Below, piece after piece: positions 1 to 8,189 of a stretch of 64,000 nt of DNA. The stretch covers positions 62,001 through 126,000 of the forward strand of contig JAJNPV010000037.1 in assembly GCA_021155195.1 (NCBI GenBank), read 5' to 3'. The stretch is from Ohtaekwangia sp. (GTDB lineage: Bacteria > Bacteroidota > Bacteroidia > Cytophagales > Cyclobacteriaceae). The position numbers were made by a program, and so were the translations under genes. The notes below the pieces were generated by a model that saw only the letters and a list, made by a program, of their open reading frames with translations, was not told the origin of the DNA and did not search any database. The stretch's first letter is position 1; each line of letters begins with the position of its first letter.

Positions 1-1001
1 TCTTCTATCAAAAGATCATCCTGCGAAACATATCCGATTACCCCCTGCACTTCATTCTTTTGACGATGAATATCAAGTCCGTTAATTACGATTTGCCCTT
101 TGGAGGGTTTCTCTAAACCTGCCAGTACATTTAACAACGTAGTTTTACCGGCACCACTCGCGCCCATAATTCCAATAAGTTTACCTGGGCCTTCAACTAC
201 ATTTACATTTCGTAACCCTATTGCACCGTTGGGGAAAAGAAATTCTTCCACATTTGCATTAAAGGAAAGCTTGGTTGTCTTAAGCTCTTCATTGAAGTCA
301 GCAGTTAGATCACTATAGTAAAGCGCATCACCGTGTGGAGTTTTAATGGTGCTTCCGTGCGAGAACAGATACACACGTTGGGCATGCATCACAAAACCAT
401 TTAACAAATTCGATTCAGCCCCCAGGTACTTGACAAAGTACATATCCACACTTCGCACACGCATAAAAATTAACTGCCCATTCAATTGAGCGTTTGCGTG
501 TTTACTCTGCCCTTCTGAGTGACACTCATGCGAGTCTACCACCAAAATATTCGGTGAATCCAATTTTTTCTCATCCGCTGAAAGGACAAAACTTTCAATT
601 AGCTGATACTCGTCAGCGATAATATTAAACACATCCGACACCGTGTTAATGATTTCCATCCGCTGCGATGCGAAATTTCCATCTGTACTCATTAGCTCAA
701 GGAGCTTAATCAGCACGACTACTTTTTGTTTTTGAGTGAGTGTCTTGTTGATCTTACGACATATACCAAGTGTTCTTACAGAATCCTTGACAGATGTAAG
801 TTTCTTTTCAGATACATCAGTACCTGTGTTATAGTTAGAAAAGCGATCATATAATTCTATGTATTCATTTACTGACGCATGATCCAATTCTTGCTGGAAA
901 AACCTAATTACAAACTCTCGTTCATTCATAGATGCGCCACCATCTTGCTTCGTTATGATCGCAAACAGCTGTGTTATTGCCTTAAGTATTTCCTCACTCA
1001 T
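1..1001 (-). CDS. TerB-like/ABC transporter ATPase, C-terminus outside window
   Basis: The gene starts at the ATG complementary to 999-1001 and reads leftward without a stop to the window edge, so 333 codons are visible. The first ~150 residues are helical and acidic and resemble the TerB-like N-terminal domain of large Bacteroidota ABC proteins. A beta-rich stretch follows and then a classical ABC domain whose Walker A reads GASGAGKTT, with the Q-loop region (YVSQDD) at the very edge. In this family the ATPase is normally fused to an ABC-2 type membrane domain, which would lie outside the window. It lies 171 bp downstream of the SiaC-like gene on the same strand and may be the last gene of that cluster. 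The domain call is firm for the ATPase and tentative for TerB. Substrate is unknown. Confidence 0.8.
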   Translation of the reverse strand, partial: MSEEILKAITQLFAIITKQDGGASMNEREFVIRFFQQELDHASVNEYIELYDRFSNYNTGTDVSEKKLTSVKDSVRTLGICRKINKTLTQKQKVVVLIKLLELMSTDGNFASQRMEIINTVSDVFNIIADEYQLIESFVLSADEKKLDSPNILVVDSHECHSEGQSKHANAQLNGQLIFMRVRSVDMYFVKYLGAESNLLNGFVMHAQRVYLFSHGSTIKTPHGDALYYSDLTADFNEELKTTKLSFNANVEEFLFPNGAIGLRNVNVVEGPGKLIGIMGASGAGKTTLLNVLAGLEKPSKGQIVINGLDIHRQKNEVQGVIGYVSQDDLLIE

Positions 1002-1172
1002 CTTTACTTTGTGTTATAAACCAATTTGTGCTTTAGTATAGAGAAAGCTACCGCAGGCCTTCATAGGAAAGCGATCACTTTGACCATATTGTTATTTGTA
1101 TTTTGTTCCGGCCCTTCTCCCTACTCCATGTATTTCAATTCACTAAAATTACTCTCGAATTATGGAGTGTTA

Positions 1173-1535
1173 TTAATAACTTTTTAATTCAAAAGGAACC
1201 TCAATCAAATCCCTATACTCTTCACCGGCTTCCATCATATCTTCATCATCTTCCTGGTAGTGCCAATGAATCGTTGCTCCTGCTACTTCATCAAGCGCTG
1301 TAAGAATATCAAGTATTAACTTTGATGACGCAGTGTTAAAATATTCCAGATTAAAAATAAAATCTGTTGATGCATTAGGTGACTTAGCGTATTGCTTAAT
1401 CCACTCAAGTACAGGCTTGTAAAATTCTGCACAGTCCTCAGGAAGAGATCTTCCAGAGATTTCAAAAATTCCATTACTCTTGTCGAGAATAATTTTAGGA
1501 GTGTCTTCTGCTCCTTCGATATTTAATATTTCCAT
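1173..1535 (-). CDS. SiaC family regulatory phosphoprotein (DUF1987)
   Basis: This 120-residue single-domain protein matches the DUF1987/SiaC fold: short strands, the motif FNTASS at residues 66-71 and an acidic EDDED patch near the C-terminus. In Pseudomonas aeruginosa, SiaC is an anti-sigma-antagonist-like protein phosphorylated on a threonine by SiaB and dephosphorylated by SiaA. The unphosphorylated form activates the diguanylate cyclase SiaD. Thr68 in FNTASS is the obvious phosphosite here. The gene follows the SiaB-like kinase by 19 bp, which supports the assignment. No GGDEF protein is present in the window, so the downstream target of this SiaC is unknown. Confidence 0.88.
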   Translation of the reverse strand: MEILNIEGAEDTPKIILDKSNGIFEISGRSLPEDCAEFYKPVLEWIKQYAKSPNASTDFIFNLEYFNTASSKLILDILTALDEVAGATIHWHYQEDDEDMMEAGEEYRDLIEVPFELKSY

Positions 1536-1554
1536 GATTATTTAATAATTAATA

Positions 1555-2115
1555 TTATGCAACTTGTTTATTGAATCTTGCGATGTTCACTTTTAAGCAA
1601 AAGAATGAAACCTCATCATCTACATCTACAAAAGCCCACTCTAGCTTTTCGCCTGACTTTCTTGCCATGTCAACAAAACCTAAACCCGCGCCACCTTTTT
1701 CGGAAAGTGTTGAGTTCTTGATAATGTCTTTGTATAATTCCTTCAACCCTTCCTTATCAAGACTGTTAATTTTTTCAAGGGCACTTTTCAAGCTTGCAAC
1801 ATTTTCTTTTTTAATTGGATTGCCAGACATAATTGAATATTTGCTCTCTTCGTTACCAATTAGAAAGATAGCGGCATGATGCTTTCCTTTTTCTAGTGTT
1901 TCTGTTTCATCACTATGCTTAACAATGTTTTGAAGGGCTTCCACCATTACATTAAAAATTCTCTTTTTAATAGTCGACTCTTCTCCTGAAGATTCCAGGT
2001 TTCTTTCCGCCATTGTAAGAATTGATTTGGTCGTTTGCTGCGTGAAATCTCCCTCATAGATCAGAATCACGTGATTGGTCATCATTGACCGGTGTAAATC
2101 ATAAATAAATTCCAT
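1555..2115 (-). CDS. SiaB family protein kinase (GHKL type)
   Basis: This 186-residue protein has a GHKL-like ATPase layout: an N-box helix around residues 52-65 (NVMVEALQNIVKHS) and a G-box near residues 141-146 (GGAGLG). This matches SiaB-type kinases, which phosphorylate the SiaC partner rather than a histidine. There is no sensor domain or membrane segment, so input probably comes from the membrane phosphatase encoded just upstream (gap 55 bp). It is followed by the SiaC-like gene. The order phosphatase, kinase, phosphoprotein is the same as in the characterised siaABC operon. An RsbW-like anti-sigma kinase is the alternative, but SiaC next door favours SiaB. Confidence 0.85.
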   Translation of the reverse strand: MEFIYDLHRSMMTNHVILIYEGDFTQQTTKSILTMAERNLESSGEESTIKKRIFNVMVEALQNIVKHSDETETLEKGKHHAAIFLIGNEESKYSIMSGNPIKKENVASLKSALEKINSLDKEGLKELYKDIIKNSTLSEKGGAGLGFVDMARKSGEKLEWAFVDVDDEVSFFCLKVNIARFNKQVA

Positions 2116-2170
2116 TTGTTTGCTTTTAGTTTGTTTAAGAAAAATTGTAATTGTGTTTTATTATCATTTT

Positions 2171-4816
2171 TTAAAATTTGATTCCAATCATCAGCACATC
2201 ATCAGTTTGCTTTTGTGCTCCTCGCCAATCTTCCCACTTTTGATCGAAGATCTGTGCAGATTGATTAGCCGGCATGTCATGCACATTTTCAATAAGTTCG
2301 CGCACACGCTTCGAACCAAACTTCCTCACATCCGCGCCACCAAATTGATCAGGATACCCATCTGAACTAAAGTAAATTGAATCGCCTGATTGAAGTTTGA
2401 TTTTTGTAGATGTGAAACTGGTTTGATTTTTGGCCACACCACCTCCAATAGGGAATTTATCACCCTTCACTTCTTCCATCACGCCATTATTCATTACGTA
2501 CAATGGGCGATGCGCTCCAGCATACTCTACCGTTTTAGTTTTTGTATTGATGCGACACAGCGCAATGTCCATTCCGTCTTTCGTCATTGAGTTGTCCTCA
2601 TCCTGGCGCAGTGTCTGGGTTACTCCTTCATCCAGTAAATCAAGAATTTTACCTGGATCAGTCACATTACGACTTTTAACAATATCATTGAGTAAGAAAT
2701 ATCCAATCAATGATAACAACGCTCCCGGAACACCGTGCCCAGTGCAATCCACCGCGGCAATATAAATGTGATCATTCAGGTGGGCGAACCACGGGAAGTC
2801 TCCACTTACCACATCTCTAGGCTTGTATAGTATAAAGGAATCCGGTAATGTTTTACTAATAATTCTGCTATCCGGTAAAATTGCATTCTGAATTCTCTTG
2901 GCGTAATTAATTGAGTCATTGATTTTCTTATTCTTATGTTGGATATCTAATTCAATAACTTTGCGCTCAGTAATATCGTGCGACACCACTAACACCGACT
3001 CAATAATTTCTTGCTCATTGAATTCAGGTATGGCATCAATTAGCATTACACGTTTTCCCATCTCAGATGGAAAGTCCATCTCAGCCGTTACTTTATCACC
3101 CGAGTTACTTACCTGCTCAACAATACGAAGCCAGCTTTCCAACACAGACGAATCAAGAGATGTTTCTTCCACCTTTTTATTCATGAACACTCCAACTTCT
3201 TTTCCTGTATACGTTTCGATTACGGGGTTGATATAACTAATTGTGCCTTCTTCAAGTCGAGCAATTAAGTCTGTTGAGTTTTCTGAAAGCGCTTGCATCT
3301 TACTACGCATCCGTTGCTCTTGTTCTGCTCTTCTTCGCTCTGTGATATCACGAGAATTTAAAATGTATCCGCGAATAGCAGAGTTAGACATGAAGTTGGT
3401 TCCGGTGGCTTCAATCCAGATGTATTCACCTTTTTTATTTTCGTAGCGAAATTGTGCTGTTACTTGCTCACCGGGTGTTTGTTTTAGTCGACTAAAAAGA
3501 CTTGTGAAAATTTCCTTTTCATCCGCATGTACAAATTTCAAATCACTTTTTTCCTGGAGCTCACTCGGCATATAGCCTAAGATTGTTTCAACTGAAGGAG
3601 AAATGTATCGGACAGTACCATCTTCTTCATAAATTGTAATTATTTCCGAAGCATTCTCAAGAAGAAGTTGCATACGATTACGCGTGTGATTCACCTCTTC
3701 CATTTGCTCCGCCAGTTTGGAATTAGATTTTTCCAACTCTTCCTGTGTGGCTCGCATCTCCTCCGCATTCTGTCGAAGCACCTCTTGTTGCTCTTTCAGA
3801 TTACTACTCATCTCCTGAGATTCGGCTAGCAATCTTCGAGTGCGCTCATTCACTTTAATATTAAAAATGGTGCGTGCCAATATGGTGCTCAGTTCTTCCA
3901 CAAACTTGATTTGGAATGAATTGAATTTTACAAATCCAGCCAACTCAATTGCACCTAATACTTCCTCATTTGCCATCAATGGCATAATCATGAGGCATGC
4001 TGGTTTCTTCTCTCCTATAATTCCTGAAGTAATCGATAAATAATTATCGGGTATTTCAGTTCTTAAAATCATTTGCTGTTCAATGGCTGCTTGTCCAACT
4101 AATCCCTCAGCAAAACGATATGATTTTTTTAAATACTTCTTTCGATTGTAAGCGAGACTGTTACGAAGTTCAATAAGTTTCTCCTCTTCATTTACAATAT
4201 AAAACGCGCCTTGTATCGCATCAATTTTATTGATCGTAAATCGAATAATATCATCCCCCAACTTATCTAATGAGTCATTCGTACGGAGAATCTCACTCGC
4301 TTCGGCCAAGCCCAATACAATCCAATTTCTTTCTTTCTCCTTCGTGTCATTTACAACCAGGTTGTTTCGCATGTTTACAAGTGCCCCACCCAAAGAATCA
4401 TGTTCACTTGCTGATTCAAAGGAAGTATCATATTTTCCTTCACCAATTTTCTGAGCAAATTCTACATTTCTTTTTAGCATGTTCACCAATTCATCCACGC
4501 GAGTTTGCATAAGACCAAACTCATCAGAAGTTAAATAAGTAGACTCTTCAGGAAGCTCACCTTTTGAAACCATCTCCAATGTGCTAGCCATTGACGAAAG
4601 CGGCTTGACAATAGACTTTGCATATACGCCAGCTATTAGCAACGTAAATAGGCAAACAGAGGAGCCAACAAATAGGTACACGCGTAGTTGTTCTGCTTTA
4701 GACTGTGACGGATCCAAATGATAAGCCGCAACTCCTAATACTACAATAGACACTACCGTTAGGACGAAAACCAGAAACGTTATCTTATAATTTATTTTAA
4801 TATTATGCATACTCAA
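2171..4816 (-). CDS. Membrane HAMP-GAF-PAS-PAS-SpoIIE (PP2C) phosphatase, SiaA/RsbU-like
   Basis: This 881-residue sensor phosphatase has two N-terminal membrane helices (about residues 13-32 and 48-68) with almost no periplasmic loop. A HAMP domain follows, then a GAF domain (about 165-325), an E/Q-rich coiled coil (about 340-385), two PAS domains (about 385-500 and 510-635) and a C-terminal SpoIIE/PP2C domain. Metal-binding aspartates of PP2C are visible in SGDFPW, AAVDCTGHGVPG and SSDGYPDQFGG. Its predicted job is to dephosphorylate the SiaC-like protein two genes downstream and so oppose the SiaB-like kinase. Typical SiaA has only a sensor, HAMP and PP2C; the extra GAF and PAS modules suggest more inputs. 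It overlaps the preceding GAF gene by 14 bp, which implies translational coupling. Confidence 0.9.
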   Translation of the reverse strand: MSMHNIKINYKITFLVFVLTVVSIVVLGVAAYHLDPSQSKAEQLRVYLFVGSSVCLFTLLIAGVYAKSIVKPLSSMASTLEMVSKGELPEESTYLTSDEFGLMQTRVDELVNMLKRNVEFAQKIGEGKYDTSFESASEHDSLGGALVNMRNNLVVNDTKEKERNWIVLGLAEASEILRTNDSLDKLGDDIIRFTINKIDAIQGAFYIVNEEEKLIELRNSLAYNRKKYLKKSYRFAEGLVGQAAIEQQMILRTEIPDNYLSITSGIIGEKKPACLMIMPLMANEEVLGAIELAGFVKFNSFQIKFVEELSTILARTIFNIKVNERTRRLLAESQEMSSNLKEQQEVLRQNAEEMRATQEELEKSNSKLAEQMEEVNHTRNRMQLLLENASEIITIYEEDGTVRYISPSVETILGYMPSELQEKSDLKFVHADEKEIFTSLFSRLKQTPGEQVTAQFRYENKKGEYIWIEATGTNFMSNSAIRGYILNSRDITERRRAEQEQRMRSKMQALSENSTDLIARLEEGTISYINPVIETYTGKEVGVFMNKKVEETSLDSSVLESWLRIVEQVSNSGDKVTAEMDFPSEMGKRVMLIDAIPEFNEQEIIESVLVVSHDITERKVIELDIQHKNKKINDSINYAKRIQNAILPDSRIISKTLPDSFILYKPRDVVSGDFPWFAHLNDHIYIAAVDCTGHGVPGALLSLIGYFLLNDIVKSRNVTDPGKILDLLDEGVTQTLRQDEDNSMTKDGMDIALCRINTKTKTVEYAGAHRPLYVMNNGVMEEVKGDKFPIGGGVAKNQTSFTSTKIKLQSGDSIYFSSDGYPDQFGGADVRKFGSKRVRELIENVHDMPANQSAQIFDQKWEDWRGAQKQTDDVLMIGIKF

Positions 4817-5540
4817 TCATTTTATCTTTGTGCATTACTTCTGCTAAAATCTCAGTTACCTTTTTCAATTGGTCGAGTGTACTCTTATTGAGTGAATGAA
4901 ACATGGCCAACTCCAAGACGCCTTCAACTTTGTTTACTTTAACTATAGGAACCATTACCAGGTATGAGGGTGATGCTGAACCCAGACCCGAAAAAATGGT
5001 CAAATAATTTTCTGGTAATTTGTCTATGCACAACATCTTCTTTTCAGAAGCTACTCTTCCAATTAATCCTTCGCCAAATTCGTATTGAGTGGTTAATTGT
5101 TTATCAAATGAAATTGCATATCCATATTTTAGATCAAGCTTTTGCTGATCGGCTAGGTAAATAGCTCCCTGACCTGCTTGAAGTTGTTCGCACACTTCAT
5201 TCAAGGCGTTTTGAAGCGAGTCATAAGAACCTTCCACAATTTTTTCAACTTCCTGAATATTCAACTGGCCAACTTCCTCAGCCACAATATTCTGATTAGT
5301 GCCTTCTTCCTGCTTTGACTTTTCAACATAAACTATCTTTTCATTCTTGCTTACATTGAGAAGATAAATAGAAATCATGCCGATCAAGAAGGTGACACCA
5401 ATTGCAATGGAGGCAATTAGTAACTTGCTTCTGTCAGTGTTTTCTCCTAATATGAATAGAGTGTAAGCGGAAATCATAATCCCGATAAAGAATAGAGTAG
5501 CTGTAACAGTGGGCGCCTTATATCGTATCGATGCTTTCAT
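4803..5540 (-). CDS. Two-TM membrane protein with cytoplasmic GAF domain
   Basis: This 245-residue protein has two adjacent membrane helices near the N-terminus (about residues 11-30 and 39-60). A short charged linker leads to a GAF domain (about 95-235) of the type seen in the neighbouring receptor and phosphatase (EFGEGLIGRVA, then a DKLPENY-like loop). No output domain is present. It starts four bases inside cheB (ATGA overlap) and overlaps the phosphatase gene by 14 bp, so it is certainly co-transcribed with both. It probably adds a sensory input or scaffold at the membrane. Ligand unknown. Confidence 0.75.
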   Translation of the reverse strand: MKASIRYKAPTVTATLFFIGIMISAYTLFILGENTDRSKLLIASIAIGVTFLIGMISIYLLNVSKNEKIVYVEKSKQEEGTNQNIVAEEVGQLNIQEVEKIVEGSYDSLQNALNEVCEQLQAGQGAIYLADQQKLDLKYGYAISFDKQLTTQYEFGEGLIGRVASEKKMLCIDKLPENYLTIFSGLGSASPSYLVMVPIVKVNKVEGVLELAMFHSLNKSTLDQLKKVTEILAEVMHKDKMIEYA

Positions 5541-6127
5541 TTATATTGATTATATAGTTCCTTTAAAAAATTAATGATCTGATCCAGACTAAGTGTGTGA
5601 TCGATCTTCGATAGAGCAAGGGCTGCCAGTGGCATGGTGCTGATCATACAATCAGCAGGATCCTGCACAATGGTAAGGCCACCCTTGTCCGCAATTTTTT
5701 TCATACCCAACCCTCCATCTTTATTAGCCCCTGAAAGTAAAATGCCAACCAGCTTATTTCTATAAGCGTAAGCCGCACTTCCTAACGTGATATCGATGGC
5801 CGGGCGTGAGTTATTTACCATGTGCTCGGTGGAAAGCGAAAAATAATTTCCGATCTCCACAGACATGTGATAGTTGGCCGGAGCCAAATACACTAATCCT
5901 TTTTTGATCGACTCTTTATCATCAGGTTCAATAATTCTTAGCGCACTTTTAATGGACAATGCTTCCACAAATCCATGACGAACATGTTTTAAGCGATGCA
6001 GTGCCATGATAATCGGTAGAGGAAAATCTATCGGCAATTGTGATAATATTTTCACAATACCTTGAAAGCTTCCTGCTGATCCGCCTATCACAACCGCTTT
6101 ATAACTATTATTGAGATTATACTGCAT
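5537..6127 (-). CDS. cheB: CheB-type protein-glutamate methylesterase, catalytic domain only
   Basis: This 196-residue protein consists only of the CheB methylesterase domain, without the usual N-terminal receiver. The serine nucleophile lies in GGSAGS (Ser17), the histidine in the MALHRLKH segment and the aspartate in the SGANKDGG motif. It would remove methyl groups from glutamates of a receptor. Because the receiver is missing, its activity cannot be controlled by CheA phosphotransfer in the usual way. It lies 7 bp downstream of cheR and overlaps the next gene by 4 bp. No cheA, cheW or classical MCP signalling domain is present in the window, so its substrate is probably one of the local coiled-coil receptors. 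Confidence 0.9.
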   Translation of the reverse strand: MQYNLNNSYKAVVIGGSAGSFQGIVKILSQLPIDFPLPIIMALHRLKHVRHGFVEALSIKSALRIIEPDDKESIKKGLVYLAPANYHMSVEIGNYFSLSTEHMVNNSRPAIDITLGSAAYAYRNKLVGILLSGANKDGGLGMKKIADKGGLTIVQDPADCMISTMPLAALALSKIDHTLSLDQIINFLKELYNQYK

Positions 6128-6134
6128 CGCGAGA

Positions 6135-6959
6135 TTAGTCTCTAATTTTTTTATAAACCTTTTCTTCCTGATTTACTACAATGAAGCGGCTTGCGTAGTC
6201 GCACCAAATCATGGATTCTTTTGCTCCAATAGCGAGGTATCCATATTTATTTAAGTCGGTGTGGAATTTTTTAACAACTTCATTTTGTAACGCCTGATTG
6301 AAATAGATCATCACATTTCTGCAGAGGATCATATCAAATTTTCCGAAGCTGCTACTAAGCACCAGGTCATGCTTTTGAAAAGATACATTCGACAATAATT
6401 CTTTGTTCATCACAGCCTTTCCTCCAACCTCGGTATAATAATCTTTAAGCGTTCCTTTTCCTTGGAATCGGATATAATTCTTTTCATTGGTTTCCATGTT
6501 CTTCAATGAGTAATTCGCTGCACGAGCTTTTTCAAGAATGGTTTGATCTAAATCAGTTGCATAGATCTTTACCTGATCTTTGATGCCCATCTCTTTAAGC
6601 AAGATGTTCATCGAAAGAACTTCCTCTCCTGAGGAACAGCCCGCATGCCATATTTTAAATTGCTTGTTGTTGAGTAAAATTCCCGGAATAATTTCTTCGC
6701 GCAGGATTCTCCAAAATCCTGGATCGCGAAACATTTCTGTTACATTTACAGTTAGTTCATCCAGGAAGTCATCTATAAAAACTTTCTCTTCAGTAAGCTT
6801 TTCTAACAGAGAATCAATGGTAAGGCCACCTACTTCCAAAATTCTGAGCATCCTTCTTTTAAAGGAGGACATGGCATAATTGCGAAAGTCGTAACCATGT
6901 TTTAAGTGAATCAACTCTGTAATTCTTTTTAGATCCTTTATGTCAATGTCCTGAATCAC
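6135..6959 (-). CDS. cheR: CheR-type protein-glutamate O-methyltransferase
   Basis: This 274-residue protein has the CheR N-terminal all-helical domain (about residues 5-75) and a SAM-dependent methyltransferase domain. SAM-site motifs are visible: HAGCSSGEE (motif I region), YATDLD and LCRNVMIYFN. CheR transfers methyl groups from SAM to receptor glutamates. Length is normal for the family and there is no TPR tail or fused kinase, unlike the large CheB-CheR-PAS fusions common in Bacteroidota. It sits between the kinase-like gene (51 bp upstream) and cheB (7 bp downstream). The pair forms a stand-alone adaptation module within a partner-switching operon. Confidence 0.92.
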   Translation of the reverse strand: MIQDIDIKDLKRITELIHLKHGYDFRNYAMSSFKRRMLRILEVGGLTIDSLLEKLTEEKVFIDDFLDELTVNVTEMFRDPGFWRILREEIIPGILLNNKQFKIWHAGCSSGEEVLSMNILLKEMGIKDQVKIYATDLDQTILEKARAANYSLKNMETNEKNYIRFQGKGTLKDYYTEVGGKAVMNKELLSNVSFQKHDLVLSSSFGKFDMILCRNVMIYFNQALQNEVVKKFHTDLNKYGYLAIGAKESMIWCDYASRFIVVNQEEKVYKKIRD

Positions 6960-7010
6960 GTTGGTAAAATTTGTATAGTTAAAAGTTATTTCGATTGCTG
7001 GTTATAATAT

Positions 7011-8189
7011 TCAGTTAATTGCTTCGGGCAAGGCTGCATCACATGATTTTATTGGAATGTGTAAGTTGACTACCTGGGTATCCTTATCGTGAAAATCAAT
7101 TTTCATAGATGCTTCTAATTCAATAGCTCTCTTTTGAGCTACATAATAGTTAAACAAATAGGGGTTAATCAATAAATCAGAATACAAGGAAGTGATGTTG
7201 TTAATTACCGACTGAGTATTTTGACTGGCTTTAAACCCATGAGCGTTTATGCTTAATACCAACCAACCGCCTTTCAGTTTTACGTCCATCACAATCTCTA
7301 TTACATTCTCTTTAGCTACTGAGGATACTGGAAGTGAAACAATGTAAAGCAACAAGCTGCTTACCAATTGACGCGTACTGTATTCATTTACGCCATATAC
7401 CTCAGTAACTGTTGAGTTTAAACTGAATGTAACGTTGTTCAAGTGACAATTGTCTGCCAACAATTTTTTTAGGGTTACTTCCAGCAAAGAAAAATTTAAA
7501 GATTCGGTTGAAACCTCATGCTTGTTACTTACATCAGCCAGATAGAGTAATTTAAATAGCCGATCGTCCAGTTTATTGGCATGTATTTCAATCATGGATG
7601 TTAATTCATCCACTTCGCAGTTATCTTTTCGGATTTTAATAAGATTCACAAGTCCCTTTATGGTTGCCAGGGGTCCTCGTAAGTCGTGTGCTGTTCTATA
7701 AATAAATGAGTCTAGTTCCGTGTTTTTTAAAACCAACTCTCTTTTCAAGTGGGTTACGTTTTCTGCTACCTTAATCTTTAATACTACATATCCGTTTATC
7801 TCGCTGATCAAACCTAAATAGAACCCCGAAATAGTAACACCTACACTTTCACCATACTTTGAAAGTAGGTTTCCTGAAACATTATCGAAGTATCCCCCTT
7901 CCAACCGCTCTTTAATTTCTGTTAGCAAGTCAGGCCCTTCACAAATACTTTGTAAAGGCCTACCGCTGAGTTCAGGGGTAGAAAAATCTATTAATTCTTC
8001 AATCTCACTTCCCAATGCTTCGATGCTAAAATCCATTCTCAGAATGATACTGTCTTTTAGAATTGCATTCAGCTGCTCGATAGCTTCGTTCATCGAGAAT
8101 AGCACGGTAGATATTTCAGGCAACCTTTTCACGGTCCGTTTTTTAATTGTTTTGATACCGCAATTATTTTCCTGCAAGGCCAAGTTCAT
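7011..8189 (-). CDS. Histidine kinase-like protein with degenerate ATPase domain
   Basis: This 392-residue protein has a PAS-like N-terminal half and a recognisable dimerisation/phosphoacceptor helix of the HisKA type (YRTAHDLRGPLATIKGL) with the histidine in place. The C-terminal half aligns by position with a HATPase_c domain but lacks its signatures. The N-box helix reads RQLVSSLLLYIVSLP with no asparagine. The G1 box (normally DxGxG) reads INAHGFK, and no GxGxG G2 box is seen. It is therefore probably unable to bind ATP. The gene begins 26 bp inside the preceding 4HB-HAMP receptor gene, so the two products are likely partners. It might act as a phosphotransfer or dimerisation adaptor. Confidence 0.8.
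   Translation of the reverse strand: MNLALQENNCGIKTIKKRTVKRLPEISTVLFSMNEAIEQLNAILKDSIILRMDFSIEALGSEIEELIDFSTPELSGRPLQSICEGPDLLTEIKERLEGGYFDNVSGNLLSKYGESVGVTISGFYLGLISEINGYVVLKIKVAENVTHLKRELVLKNTELDSFIYRTAHDLRGPLATIKGLVNLIKIRKDNCEVDELTSMIEIHANKLDDRLFKLLYLADVSNKHEVSTESLNFSLLEVTLKKLLADNCHLNNVTFSLNSTVTEVYGVNEYSTRQLVSSLLLYIVSLPVSSVAKENVIEIVMDVKLKGGWLVLSINAHGFKASQNTQSVINNITSLYSDLLINPYLFNYYVAQKRAIELEASMKIDFHDKDTQVVNLHIPIKSCDAALPEAIN

Noticed and set aside
1571..1879. 102-residue plus-strand frame opposite the SiaB-like gene
   Set aside because: It is the reverse-strand shadow of a well-supported kinase gene.
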